A DNA stretch of 64,000 nucleotides from contig NZ_CP063982.1 in NCBI RefSeq assembly GCF_022811525.1, forward strand, positions 2,542,001 through 2,606,000. The letters are read 5' to 3'. Below are positions 7,072 to 15,827 of this stretch, piece after piece. Position numbers and translations under genes: made by a program. How positions within the stretch are numbered: the first letter of the stretch is position 1; each line of letters begins with the position of its first letter. The DNA is from Orrella daihaiensis (GTDB lineage: Bacteria > Pseudomonadota > Gammaproteobacteria > Burkholderiales > Burkholderiaceae_B). The notes below the pieces were generated by a model. It was given only the letters and a program-made list of their open reading frames with translations. It made no database searches and was not told the DNA's origin.

Positions 7072-9006
7072 CTAGGTTCCTTTGCGAGAAAGTTGGTCTT
7101 GTGATGTGGAAATTGAATAGGTCAGTTTCTGCCGAACGATGATGGCAAGCATGAGCAAACAACCCGCCACTGAAACCCAGCCAGAGCCGGCCAAGGCCAG
7201 CACGATGCCAATCAGTAAGGCTATCCGGGGCACTCGCTGCAAAGTCCCCATCATGTATCGTTCATTCACGCCTGCCAATGCATAGCAGGCCACTAAAGTG
7301 ATCAGGAAGCTCTTGAGAATCTGCAGGACACCATCGTTTAGCAGTAGCGCCGGTGTATCGAGAAATAGCAGCGGGATGATAAACGCCACAATGCCGATTC
7401 GACATGCCTTAACCGCGATCGTCATGGGGTTCGCACCCGAGATCGAGGCAGCCGCAAAGGCTGCCACCGCCACCGGAGGCGTGATGGCCGAAATGGCTGC
7501 AAAGTAGACAATGAACAAATGGGCCGACAGCACATCACTTCCCAGTGACACGAGCGCAGGCGCTGCCAGAACGGCTGACAGGGCATAAACCGCTGGTACC
7601 GGCATCCCCATGCCCAACACGACAATCACGACAACCGCAGTGATCACTGTCAGGAAATAACTACCGCTTGCCAGCGCGAACATGGCTGAGCTGATCTTGC
7701 CAGTCAAATCAGTCATGGACAGTGTGCCAATCACCAACCCTGCCACTGCACACGCTACCCCGACTGTCACGATCCGCTCCACACCCTCACTCAGTCCTTC
7801 GCCAAGCTGCTTGGGCAATGACAGGATAGGTCTTGATTTCCAGAGCATCACGGGCACAATTGCCAGACAAGCGAGCGCGCCGGCAAATGAGGGACGGTTT
7901 AACGCCAGCACTGCCCAGGCAATCGTGATCAACGGAATCAGATATGGCCAATAGTGACGCAGCACATTGCCTACCGACGAGATAGAGACGTCATGGCCAG
8001 GCATTAGATTGTGCTTGGCGGCGTGGTTGTGAATCGAAAAATATACGCAAAAGTAATAAAAGAACGCTGGCAAGACAGCAGCGATCACGATTGAACTATA
8101 GGCAATACCGGTGAAATCACTCATCAAAAATGCTGCCGAACCCATAACGGGTGGCAAAATTGACCCGCCAGTCGAGGCGGCGGCCTCAATGGCCGAGGCA
8201 CGAGTCTTGGTGTAACCGGTCTTGACCATCAATGGAATGGTGAACGATCCCGTGGTCACAACATCAGCAGTTGGTGATCCCGATACCGACCCATACAGCG
8301 CTGATGACACCACGGCTACTTTGGCTGTTCCGCCAACTTTGCGGCCGACCAGTGCATTAGCGAATTTATAAAAAAAATCTCCCCCGCCGAACTTGTCAAA
8401 CAGCGCACCAAACATCACAAACACAAATACCAGGAAGGCTGCCACCTCCAGTGCAGGCCCAAACAATCCGTTCGGGGTAAAAACCAGGTGATCCACCATC
8501 TCTGGCAGACTCATGCCACGGTGAGCAAACGGACCATCAATTTTGTCACCAAGAAATCCGTAAGCTAAAAACAACGTCACCAAGATAACCAGCGTCATGC
8601 CGATGCAACGACGCGTTGCCTCGAGCACCAGCAAAATCAGCAGGATCGAAACCCCGATATCCATGGTGGTGAGCGGATCGAGCACAGGCAGTCTTTGGCT
8701 CAAACGCTCAAACGAATAGATCATGTATCCACAGCCAGCCAGACTCAACGTAACCAACAGGCCCGAAAAAATCGAGGTGCTCCTGGGCCGATAGACATTG
8801 CCGGTCTGATGCAAGAAAGCAAGTCCAAGCACAGTGCCTAAGAACAAGTACAACGCAATGAAAGGCTCAACATAAACCCCTGCTGCAATTGCCATGAACA
8901 AAACTGCCGCCGACAGGCTGATCACGCGGCTGATCGTTCGGGCAACTGGTCCGAGCGTTCGGGACTGACCCGGACCGATGTACTTGATAAACGAAATGGC
9001 TGACAT
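7072..9006 (-). CDS. TRAP transporter permease, fused small and large subunits (4TM/12TM)
   Basis: A 644-aa polytopic inner-membrane protein that would use an ion gradient to import a substrate delivered by the neighbouring TAXI binding protein. The N-terminal third holds about five hydrophobic segments (small-subunit-like); the rest resembles the DctM-type large subunit, with signatures such as GALFDKFGGGDFFYKFANALVG, GSVSGSPTADVVTTGSFTIPLM and AAASTGGSILPPVMGSAAFLMSDFTG. Fused permeases are usual for TAXI-type TRAP systems. The start has AAGGACA upstream. It is second in the operon, 61 bases after the binding protein and 2 bases before nadC. The transported compound is not visible from sequence; a pyridine carboxylate is inferred from context. 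Confidence 0.92.
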   Translation of the reverse strand: MSAISFIKYIGPGQSRTLGPVARTISRVISLSAAVLFMAIAAGVYVEPFIALYLFLGTVLGLAFLHQTGNVYRPRSTSIFSGLLVTLSLAGCGYMIYSFERLSQRLPVLDPLTTMDIGVSILLILLVLEATRRCIGMTLVILVTLFLAYGFLGDKIDGPFAHRGMSLPEMVDHLVFTPNGLFGPALEVAAFLVFVFVMFGALFDKFGGGDFFYKFANALVGRKVGGTAKVAVVSSALYGSVSGSPTADVVTTGSFTIPLMVKTGYTKTRASAIEAAASTGGSILPPVMGSAAFLMSDFTGIAYSSIVIAAVLPAFFYYFCVYFSIHNHAAKHNLMPGHDVSISSVGNVLRHYWPYLIPLITIAWAVLALNRPSFAGALACLAIVPVMLWKSRPILSLPKQLGEGLSEGVERIVTVGVACAVAGLVIGTLSMTDLTGKISSAMFALASGSYFLTVITAVVVIVVLGMGMPVPAVYALSAVLAAPALVSLGSDVLSAHLFIVYFAAISAITPPVAVAAFAAASISGANPMTIAVKACRIGIVAFIIPLLFLDTPALLLNDGVLQILKSFLITLVACYALAGVNERYMMGTLQRVPRIALLIGIVLALAGSGWVSVAGCLLMLAIIVRQKLTYSISTSQDQLSRKGT

Positions 9007-9067
9007 TAGCGACTTGTCCTTAGCTTTCGAGCACCCGTAGAACTTCTGGCTGGCAAAGCCGCCCGAC

Positions 9068-10054
9068 TTACTTCAGCACCCCGGCGGCTTTATAAGCTGA
9101 CATAGCACCCGGATGCAGGGCAATCGGGGATGTCTGTGGCAAGGCATCCTTGGATAAACGCTTTAGCGTAGCGTGGGCGTTTTGAAGGAAATCGAAGTTC
9201 TTCAGCATGGCACCAACAATGTCGCCTGCTTCCTGGTTTGACATTGCGGTCGATGCCACCAGAATCACCTTGCCGCGAATCGTATTGACCTGGTTGGGCT
9301 GAAAGTCATAAGTATTGGCTGGAATAGAAATGCTCTCGGTACCGAGCTCTTCATTAAGCTTTTTGATGGCCTCGGCACTTAACCCAATCATGGTGAACTT
9401 GGTATCACGTGCGGCATTCAGAATATGACGTGCTGGGAATGCGAGCATGTTGATAATCACATCAGCCTGGCCGTTTTTCATGAGCTCAAGACCCTGGTTG
9501 TATGAGCCATAGGTCACACGGCCACCCCAGCTTTCAATGTCCTTGACTGTGATGCCGTAAGCTGCAAGCACAGCCTCACCGGTAATCGACATGAGAGTGC
9601 CACGCTGGTTCAGCGAAACTCGAACCGACATTTTTTTAGCTTTGATCTGAGCCAGATCGGTTATGCCTGAACTCTGAGTGGCCAGAATTTGCACAGCGGC
9701 TTCAGGATCAATCAGCGCAATCGCGCGGATATCGGTTAACGGTTTTTTGAACGGCTCCAGTCCTTTTTGAGCAATCAACGCCATCTGGGCATGAGCAATG
9801 CCTAGTTGCACTTTGCCCTCAGAGGTCAAGACCAGGTTACTGGTCTCACGCCCTGGTTCATACGTAAACGCGGAACCCGGATATTGTGTCTTGATAGTTT
9901 CGCCGATCGCTGTGCCGATTGCGCTCCATGCGCCACCGACCGAGCCGCCCGCCAACGTGATGTTGTAAGGACCACCGGCTTGCGCAATCGGTGATTGCGC
10001 CAAACCAACTACCAGTGCTGCTGAAAAAATTCCTGCATATCGCTTGATGTTCAT
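9068..10054 (-). CDS. TAXI-family TRAP transporter solute-binding protein
   Basis: A 328-aa periplasmic receptor. The N-terminus is a signal peptide (MNIKRYAG, hydrophobic core, likely cleavage after AQA near residue 26). Family features follow: ITLAGGSVGGAWSAIG, EPGRETSNLVLTSEGKVQLGIAHAQMA, and the C-terminal IALHPGAMSAYKAAGVL motif typical of TAXI proteins. The ATG has AAGGGAG eight bases upstream. It is the first gene of an operon continuing into the permease, nadC and the PhnN-phosphorylase fusion, and the 16-bp operator at 10117-10132 lies 62 bases upstream of its start. The ligand cannot be deduced from sequence. Confidence 0.92.
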   Translation of the reverse strand: MNIKRYAGIFSAALVVGLAQSPIAQAGGPYNITLAGGSVGGAWSAIGTAIGETIKTQYPGSAFTYEPGRETSNLVLTSEGKVQLGIAHAQMALIAQKGLEPFKKPLTDIRAIALIDPEAAVQILATQSSGITDLAQIKAKKMSVRVSLNQRGTLMSITGEAVLAAYGITVKDIESWGGRVTYGSYNQGLELMKNGQADVIINMLAFPARHILNAARDTKFTMIGLSAEAIKKLNEELGTESISIPANTYDFQPNQVNTIRGKVILVASTAMSNQEAGDIVGAMLKNFDFLQNAHATLKRLSKDALPQTSPIALHPGAMSAYKAAGVLK

Positions 10055-10116
10055 AATCGCGGCTCCCTTGAAAAGTGCTTGCCTGATGAATCAAACTTCG
10101 TCTGGTTTTAGCGAAA

Positions 10117-10132
10117 TGTAGTAAACACTACA
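10117..10132. promoter_or_regulatory. operator-like inverted repeat upstream of the TAXI/TRAP/nadC operon
   Basis: TGTAGT-AAAC-ACTACA is a perfect 16-bp repeat. Written as TGTAG-N6-CTACA it has the same arms and spacing as the core at 1001-1016 in front of the reductase genes 9 kb away. It is the second likely target of the TetR protein encoded at 1901. Confidence 0.68.
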
Positions 10133-10281
10133 AACACTATGACACTATCCTAGACGTTGTCGCGTCAAAGGACAACAAGTTTTTTCACTTGCGGGCAAGA
10201 GTCAGGGGAAACCACTATATGTGGACTGCATCAATCTGAAGCATTGACCGCACCAATGGAGCGCAAGCCATGCTTTTTTCT

Positions 10282-11070
10282 TTATTGGCTATCGGGCAAT
10301 AGTGGTTGCCATACGATTTCCAACTCTTGGTTCATCGAAGACGCCAAACCATCGAGATCGGGACGAAGCGATGCATGCGTGACGTTCATTCGATAAAGTT
10401 CGCGCATGGCTTCCCTGCGCATCTGCTTACTCAGAATCAACTGAACCAGCAGTGGTTCATCATCTGTTGCGTATTGGTCCAGTAGCTTGTCAATTGGCAA
10501 ATGAATCTGCCCAGGCACCACAAACAAGCCCGACTGAGCAATCAACCGGTGATCCATTTCGTTGGGCTCGCCAAACCATATGACGGGGAACTCGTTACTC
10601 AGAAAATATTTCTCAAGATTTTCTTCAGATCGCGGGTTAATGGCTGCTCTAGTCAGTGAGGGGTCGAACAATGGGTTACGTCTCCAGAGTGCAGGCGTGT
10701 TTAACGCGTACACTACCGCATCGCCAGTAGCTGACTCAAGCGCAAAAAAAGCGGCCACAAAGGGTGACTTGGTGAAATCCAGCAAACGCGTGGCTGCACC
10801 ATGATGCTGCATGATTGCCATGCATCGAAACGTGTTTTCCAAAGCGCTCGGATCATGAATATGTACATGGGCCTTGCGCTTAAAAACCCGTATCGTTCTC
10901 TGCTCGCGTAGCGCCCATCCATCTTGAGGCTCATTGAGTTGTCGCAGGCGACGAGCAAGGGAGCTGTATAACGGCATATTCGCAAATGGTTGCCCTCGAA
11001 ACGCCCACTGATCAAATTTGATAATTTCATGAAGAAACTGTGACCAGCTACTGATTTGCGTGACATTCAT
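10282..11070 (-). CDS. FRG-domain protein
   Basis: A 262-aa protein with an FRG domain, named for the F/Y-R-G motif, seen here as WAFRGQP near residue 21. Further matches are the RLLDFTKSPFVAAFFAL block (around residue 110), typical of FRG proteins, and the hydrophobic FPVIWFGEP stretch. The biochemical function of the domain is not established; such proteins often occur in accessory and defence regions. The ATG at 11070 has AAAGGA eight bases upstream and is preferred over a TTG at 11094. It appears monocistronic, with its stop about 150 bases from the TAXI promoter. There is no signal peptide or membrane segment. Confidence 0.8.
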   Translation of the reverse strand: MNVTQISSWSQFLHEIIKFDQWAFRGQPFANMPLYSSLARRLRQLNEPQDGWALREQRTIRVFKRKAHVHIHDPSALENTFRCMAIMQHHGAATRLLDFTKSPFVAAFFALESATGDAVVYALNTPALWRRNPLFDPSLTRAAINPRSEENLEKYFLSNEFPVIWFGEPNEMDHRLIAQSGLFVVPGQIHLPIDKLLDQYATDDEPLLVQLILSKQMRREAMRELYRMNVTHASLRPDLDGLASSMNQELEIVWQPLLPDSQ

Positions 11071-11155
11071 GCCTTGAATCCTTTGATACAACAAACTACA
11101 AAGCCAGACGTGTCAGCCATGACCATGCACTGACGACCAGACCATATAGTAGTCA

Positions 11156-11171
11156 GACAGATCGATCTGTC
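11156..11171. repeat. 16-bp perfect palindrome GACAGATC-GATCTGTC
   Basis: A perfect palindrome overlapping the stop of the amidohydrolase gene (11170) and lying about 85 bases upstream of the FRG gene start. It has no loop or T-run, so it is not a terminator. It may be an operator for the FRG gene or chance. Confidence 0.4.
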
Positions 11172-12024
11172 ACTTGAGTCGAGATTTCACAAAGTCTGCT
11201 ATCTCAGCAATCGCTTCCGATAAATGTCCCTGCAAAACAGTAAAGTTCTCGTTGCGCTCACGAGTCGCCTCATTCATGTACAACGGCCGCTTCACTTCAA
11301 CTTGCAGACTGTGCTGATTAAGGCTTGGCTTGCCAAGATCAGCAAGCACAGCAACACCCTTGTATGGATCGTTGCGCGCAACCGTATAGCCATGTCGGCG
11401 CAGGCTTTGCTCCACCACTTCAATAAACTCGGGCTCACAGGTTGTGCCGTCCCGATCTCCAAGCACGAAGTCCGCTAGCACCTTGTCTTTGCCTAGCCCT
11501 AATCGCTCATAGGCATTGACTGGCATAGAGTGAAGATTCAGATGCCATACTCCACCGAACTGTGCACGAGCTCGATCAAAGGCGCCGGATAACGCAGATC
11601 GATACGGTTGCCAGTAGTTTTGAATACGATGTTGAACTGCTGCTACCGAGAGCTTTTTTGTATAGATGGGGTTTGACGCATCCATTTTTTTCCAGACCAG
11701 CCCATAACCGAGACGGGTTTTCTCGGAAGGGCTTAAAGGATCTGGCCACTGACCGTCGAGCAACTCGGGATCAATATCGTCAACGGCACGATTGGGGTCG
11801 ATGTAAGTGCGCGGGAAATTGGCGCTGATCAGGGTACCCCCCACCTTCGGTACATCTGACCACAGCACATGAACATCGGTATCTTCGCCACTACGTAGCA
11901 AGGCAAAGGGAACCTCATACTCAAAATCTTCGGGGTAGTTGATCCCACTATGCGGCGAATCGCAGACCAGCGGCAATGCAGATACCTCTGGGTAAAGAAT
12001 CGTTGCTGCAGTCGATGTCAACAT
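11170..12024 (-). CDS. N-formylglutamate amidohydrolase family protein
   Basis: A 284-aa protein of the PF05013 family, metal-dependent hydrolases that include HutG-type N-formylglutamate deformylase. The motif CDSPHSGINYPEDF near residue 21, DTDVHVLW, NFPRTYIDPNRA near 70, LNLHSMP and the C-terminal LQVEVKRPLYMNE are family-like. No hut genes are nearby, so histidine degradation is not supported. The gene sits between the pyridine cluster and the acetoin genes as a single minus-strand unit. Of three in-frame starts (GTG 12036, ATG 12030, ATG 12024), the last has GGGA six bases upstream. The actual formylated or amide substrate is unknown. Confidence 0.85.
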   Translation of the reverse strand: MLTSTAATILYPEVSALPLVCDSPHSGINYPEDFEYEVPFALLRSGEDTDVHVLWSDVPKVGGTLISANFPRTYIDPNRAVDDIDPELLDGQWPDPLSPSEKTRLGYGLVWKKMDASNPIYTKKLSVAAVQHRIQNYWQPYRSALSGAFDRARAQFGGVWHLNLHSMPVNAYERLGLGKDKVLADFVLGDRDGTTCEPEFIEVVEQSLRRHGYTVARNDPYKGVAVLADLGKPSLNQHSLQVEVKRPLYMNEATRERNENFTVLQGHLSEAIAEIADFVKSRLK

Positions 12025-12287
12025 AAGCATTCCCACTTTTTTTATTAGACAAGTAAAAAATTATTTAGATGAATTATCTGTCAAATTCTACCTAATGCGC
12101 ATCCTGGATCGAAACAGCTGGGATGGCGCCAGCAGCCGAGGCCGATCGGTGTCTTTTTAGCCAGGTTCAATTCTACGTTGGCTTATAAGATCACTTGCAA
12201 AAATGGGCCGCTAACTCGGTAGCCAATTGCCTGATCTTTAGGATTACTCTATGAATTCCGCTATCGCTTTTATTCCCTGGAGATGAG

Positions 12288-12671
12288 ATGTTTAGTCACG
12301 TAATGGTCGGAGCAAACGATTTGGAGGCCTCAAGAAAATTCTACGATGCTGTCTTGGGGACTTTGGGAATCACACCCGGTGTATTGAATCGTGACACCCG
12401 CTATTTCTACAGAACACCGACGGGCGTGTTCTCTTTTACGTTGCCACTAGACGGAAAGACCGCCACCCCACCAAATGGCGGCACGATCGGATTTGCTGCA
12501 AAGTCGGCGACAGAGGTCGACGCATTTCACGCCGCAGGCGTTGCCAATGGTGGCGTCAGTTGTGAAGACCCTCCAGGCTATCGCGAGGGTCCCGCAGGGA
12601 AACTGTATCTTGCTTATTTACGTGACCCGATCGGCAACAAGATTTGCGCGTTGTTTAGAGAACCTGCTTGA
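12288..12671 (+). CDS. VOC (glyoxalase/bleomycin-resistance) family protein
   Basis: A single-domain vicinal-oxygen-chelate protein of 127 aa. The N-terminus FSHVMVGANDLEASRKFYDAVLG and C-terminus AYLRDPIGNKICALF are characteristic, with likely metal-ligand positions at His4 and near the C-terminal strand. Such proteins act as homodimers in isomerase, dioxygenase or thiol-transferase reactions; the substrate cannot be inferred. GGAG sits five bases upstream of the ATG. It stands alone, is convergent with the acetolactate decarboxylase gene, and is followed by a hairpin at 12690-12717. The 250 bases upstream hold no recognisable gene. Confidence 0.9.
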   Translation: MFSHVMVGANDLEASRKFYDAVLGTLGITPGVLNRDTRYFYRTPTGVFSFTLPLDGKTATPPNGGTIGFAAKSATEVDAFHAAGVANGGVSCEDPPGYREGPAGKLYLAYLRDPIGNKICALFREPA

Positions 12672-12689
12672 AGACTTGGAGATGATACA

Positions 12690-12717
12690 AAGGCTATGCA
12701 GTCAAGCTGCACAGCCT
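12690..12717 (+). terminator. hairpin between convergent genes
   Basis: AAGGCT-A-TGCAG ... CTGCA-C-AGCCTT folds into an 11-bp stem with one mismatch and a small loop, between the stops of the convergent VOC and decarboxylase genes. No strong T-run follows directly, so a terminator role is likely only from position. Confidence 0.45.
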
Positions 12718-12732
12718 TGTATTGCATTGCAC

Positions 12733-13605
12733 TTATGTTTTTGCTCCCTCTGCCTTGCTGAGTGCTGCGGTTGGATCCGCTGAGAGATCAGCCTTTAAAA
12801 AATCCGGTGACTCTGGCAGAGCGATGACCACATTGTTGGCATTCATTACCTGAACTTTCAGGTTGCGTGCCTTGATGCCAAGCACATGACCGCCGTGCTG
12901 ATGGTCATGGCTAAGCAAGTGCAGGTGATAGCCCGGAACGTTAAGCGTCTTAGCGTAGGCAGGTGACCAAAACCCCATCAATGTGCCTTCGCAATCGTTT
13001 AAGGTAAATTCAGCCTGATGGCTAGTCGCAGTCACCAGATCCTCGCCGGGATTGGCCTTGCAGGCAACCCGGTAGTGGATCTGGTCAAACTGTCCATCAA
13101 TGCGAAACGCAACAAAAAGGTTTTGTGAGTCGCGCATGGCATCAAGTTGCGACAGCAGGTCATCCCAGCTCTCTACGGCTGCCAGTGTTTCAGTCTTGTC
13201 AGCCTCAAAGGTGGTGCATGCCCAAAATGGTGCAGTGGCGCTGTCGTCGGGTTTAACCACAGAGCCATCTGACAGAGCCTGCCAGACTTCGCCTTCAAGC
13301 ATCAAGCCTTCACCGTCCAGTGAATCATAGGTACCCAACCCGAAGTTGCCGTGGGTTTTGACGTCACCCACGGTAACGCAGCCTTGATAGACGCCTTGCA
13401 CCAATGCCGTCGAGGTGGAAACCTGATAGATCGTATGGTGTTCCACTCCGAGTGCTTGCGCAAGCGCACGCTGAATGGTGTGATCGATGCTCTCACCAGT
13501 TCTCTCACAATGGGCTTTTAACTGCGCGACTATTGACTGCGGCAGATTGACGCCTAACGAACTGAAACCGGGTAATTTATGGTTATCCATGGCTAGTTTG
13601 CCCAT
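12733..13605 (-). CDS. budA: alpha-acetolactate decarboxylase with N-terminal helical extension
   Basis: Converts (S)-2-acetolactate to (R)-acetoin. The decarboxylase domain runs from about residue 57 to the end: VYQGCVTVGDV, GTYDSLDGEGLMLEGEVWQ, VACKANPGEDL, GTLMGFWSPAYA, and the zinc-binding HLHLLSHDHQHGGH near residue 228. Residues 18-52 (LPQSIVAQLKAHCERTGESI...) form a segment that looks like a ribbon-helix-helix or degron-type helix, which the standard enzyme of about 240-260 aa lacks. It starts 2 bases after the acetolactate synthase stop, so the two form an operon. An ATG at 13590 would shorten it by five residues. No acetoin dehydrogenase or LysR activator is adjacent. Confidence 0.9.
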   Translation of the reverse strand: MGKLAMDNHKLPGFSSLGVNLPQSIVAQLKAHCERTGESIDHTIQRALAQALGVEHHTIYQVSTSTALVQGVYQGCVTVGDVKTHGNFGLGTYDSLDGEGLMLEGEVWQALSDGSVVKPDDSATAPFWACTTFEADKTETLAAVESWDDLLSQLDAMRDSQNLFVAFRIDGQFDQIHYRVACKANPGEDLVTATSHQAEFTLNDCEGTLMGFWSPAYAKTLNVPGYHLHLLSHDHQHGGHVLGIKARNLKVQVMNANNVVIALPESPDFLKADLSADPTAALSKAEGAKT

Positions 13606-13607
13606 CT

Positions 13608-15281
13608 TTAGTTCAGATAAGACTGAATCACGTCCTGCATTAGTCGCTGATTCAGGCTGTAATCAACCGGCACATTGATCAGCACTGGCACATCAGACTT
13701 GAAGGCCTCTTCAAACACTCCAGCCAATTGATCGGCTGAGGTGATCTCGTAGCCCTTACAGCCAAACGCCTCGGCAAATTTGACCACATCATAGTTACCC
13801 AAGTTAACGCCGGCAGTTTCGCCATAATGGGCCTGTTCTTGGAATGCCACCATGTCATACGAGTGGCTGTTCCAAATTACATGCACGAATTTCACACCCT
13901 CGCGAACTGCTGTTTCAAGTTCGGTTGCGGTAAACAAAAACCCACCATCGCCCGATACCGACAAGACCCGTTGATTCGGATAAAGCATGCTTAAGGCAAT
14001 TGCCCATGGAACTGAGACGCCAAGCGTTTGCTGGCCGTTGCTGACCAGTAATTGTCTGGCATCGTCACTTGCACAATAGCGATTGGTCCAGATGTAGTTC
14101 GAACCGACGTCGAGCGCAACATGGGTGTCATGAGTGATTTGCTTTTGAATTTCACGCACCAAACGGATGGGCTGCACCGGGAATTTATCCATCACATCGC
14201 CTTCAGCGAGCGTTTGCAGAATCTCACCGCGAGCTGCTTGAGCCGCCGCCAAGTAATCTGGCGAGATGTTGACCTTAAGAGAAGGGGTGATGTTTTCCAA
14301 TGAAGAGGCAACGTCACCCACAAGCTCTACGCTGGGTAAAAACGCATTGTCCTGATCAGAGGCGATGACATCGACTGCGATGATGGGTCGCTTGATGCCG
14401 GTGTTCCAGATCGAGGGGTCATACTCAATGGGGTCGTAACCGATGGTCAACACACAATCAGCTTGATCGAGCAGTTTGTCAGCCGGTTGATTGCGAAACA
14501 AACCTATACGGCCGGCATAAGTGGCGCCAGACTTATTCGCAAGCCAGGCACCCGCGCCCTGAAAGGTAGAAATGTATGGGATGCCGGATTTCTTGAAAAA
14601 CTCAATCAAGGCATCACGATAAGCAGCCAAGGACGATTGCATTCCCAGAATGGCCACTGGCTTGCTGCTAGCGTTCAGTAATGCAACACCTTGGTCTACG
14701 CACGCCTTGGCAGCCGATCCTTGAGGCCAGCTCTGTCCCCAATTGGCGTCTGTATCACCCGCAAAGTCTGCTAAGCCGATGTCTTTGGGTAGCGACACAA
14801 AAGCAGCACCGGGACGACCGCTTTCTGCCGTTCGAATGGCGTTGCCAATCACTTCAGCCAAAGACTCCGTGCTCACAATCTCCGCCGAGAACTTGGTGGC
14901 GGCTTTCATCAGTGAGGTTGCGTCCAGTGACTGGTGGGTTTTTTTCAGGCGCTCATCAAGCGGCACTTCACCGCCGATCGCCAGCACGGGATCGCCTTCG
15001 CTGGTCGCAGTGGCCAAGCCGGTGGTTAGGTTGGTCACGCCAGGCCCAGAAGTAGCCAGGCAAACGCCCACTTTGCCGGTCAGGCGTCCAAAGGCCGCTG
15101 CCATGAAGGCGGCATTTTGCTCGTGGCGACACAACACCAGCTTGATTTTGGAGTGCTTAAGCGCCACAAACAAGCTGTCAATCTTGGCGCCGGGTACGCC
15201 AAACGCGTGCGTGACACCGTGGTTCTCGAGAATCTTGACGATCGCATTAGCGCAGTTTTTGGTGTTGTTTGGCTCAGTCAT
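13608..15281 (-). CDS. alsS: catabolic acetolactate synthase
   Basis: Thiamine-diphosphate enzyme of 557 aa joining two pyruvates into acetolactate plus CO2. The catalytic glutamate lies in LCRHEQNAAFMAAAFGRLTG near residue 53, and the diphosphate/Mg motif is GDGGFLFTATELETAVREGVKFVHVIWN near residue 441. The biosynthetic enzyme's regulatory subunit and long FAD-dependent region are absent, and the overall sequence fits the FAD-independent AlsS/BudB group. Coupling to the decarboxylase 2 bases downstream makes this an acetoin branch, useful for disposing of excess pyruvate or acid. It is transcribed from the roughly 545-base gap before the carbonic anhydrase gene. Confidence 0.92.
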   Translation of the reverse strand: MTEPNNTKNCANAIVKILENHGVTHAFGVPGAKIDSLFVALKHSKIKLVLCRHEQNAAFMAAAFGRLTGKVGVCLATSGPGVTNLTTGLATATSEGDPVLAIGGEVPLDERLKKTHQSLDATSLMKAATKFSAEIVSTESLAEVIGNAIRTAESGRPGAAFVSLPKDIGLADFAGDTDANWGQSWPQGSAAKACVDQGVALLNASSKPVAILGMQSSLAAYRDALIEFFKKSGIPYISTFQGAGAWLANKSGATYAGRIGLFRNQPADKLLDQADCVLTIGYDPIEYDPSIWNTGIKRPIIAVDVIASDQDNAFLPSVELVGDVASSLENITPSLKVNISPDYLAAAQAARGEILQTLAEGDVMDKFPVQPIRLVREIQKQITHDTHVALDVGSNYIWTNRYCASDDARQLLVSNGQQTLGVSVPWAIALSMLYPNQRVLSVSGDGGFLFTATELETAVREGVKFVHVIWNSHSYDMVAFQEQAHYGETAGVNLGNYDVVKFAEAFGCKGYEITSADQLAGVFEEAFKSDVPVLINVPVDYSLNQRLMQDVIQSYLN

Positions 15282-15827
15282 TCCGTGTTTACCTTGTGAT
15301 CAAACATGAATAAATTCTGACAGCTGCAAATCACAAAAGCGATAGCAATTGAACTAGCACATTTGTCAGACGTTTTAAGAGATGATCGATCATCAAACAT
15401 ATGGAAAAAAACTCGGTGATCGCTACTCTTAGTTTTCGCGCTACGCATCGTACTCTCTTTTTAAAAAAATAATCACAAAGTAAAACTATGCCAGTCGATG
15501 CCTCATACATAGTCAACTGCGCCAATGGGCGCGGTCGCATCGCCAACTTAGAACAAGATCGCGGATGTTTGGAATTGATTCTTATCTGGACCTTTGCGCC
15601 CGGACTTATCGCGCCCCACTCACAAGCATTGCTAAGGAATTTAATCTAAATATTAATTAGTTTATTGAGAGTCTATGAGAGGTCCGTGCCGAGTCATTCG
15701 GTAATGTATTGAAACGGGTAGGCGAAGGCAGCGATCGTAGCTAATCGTTACGCCACTGGTTCAGCTCAAGAATGGCTATACCTCTCGTGTAACCGTGATT
15801 TACGATGACTATCTTAAGGAGACCTCC
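15282..15827. other. divergent intergenic region, alsS / carbonic anhydrase
   Basis: About 545 bases without a supportable gene. They must contain promoters for both flanking genes. A perfect 14-bp palindrome GATGATC-GATCATC lies at 15381-15394, about 100 bases upstream of alsS, and could be an operator. A 71-codon minus-strand frame (15331-15546) has no ribosome site or recognisable content and is probably noise. Confidence 0.4.

Noticed and set aside
15331..15546. 71-codon minus-strand frame upstream of alsS
   Set aside because: No ribosome site or homology, and it occupies the expected promoter region.
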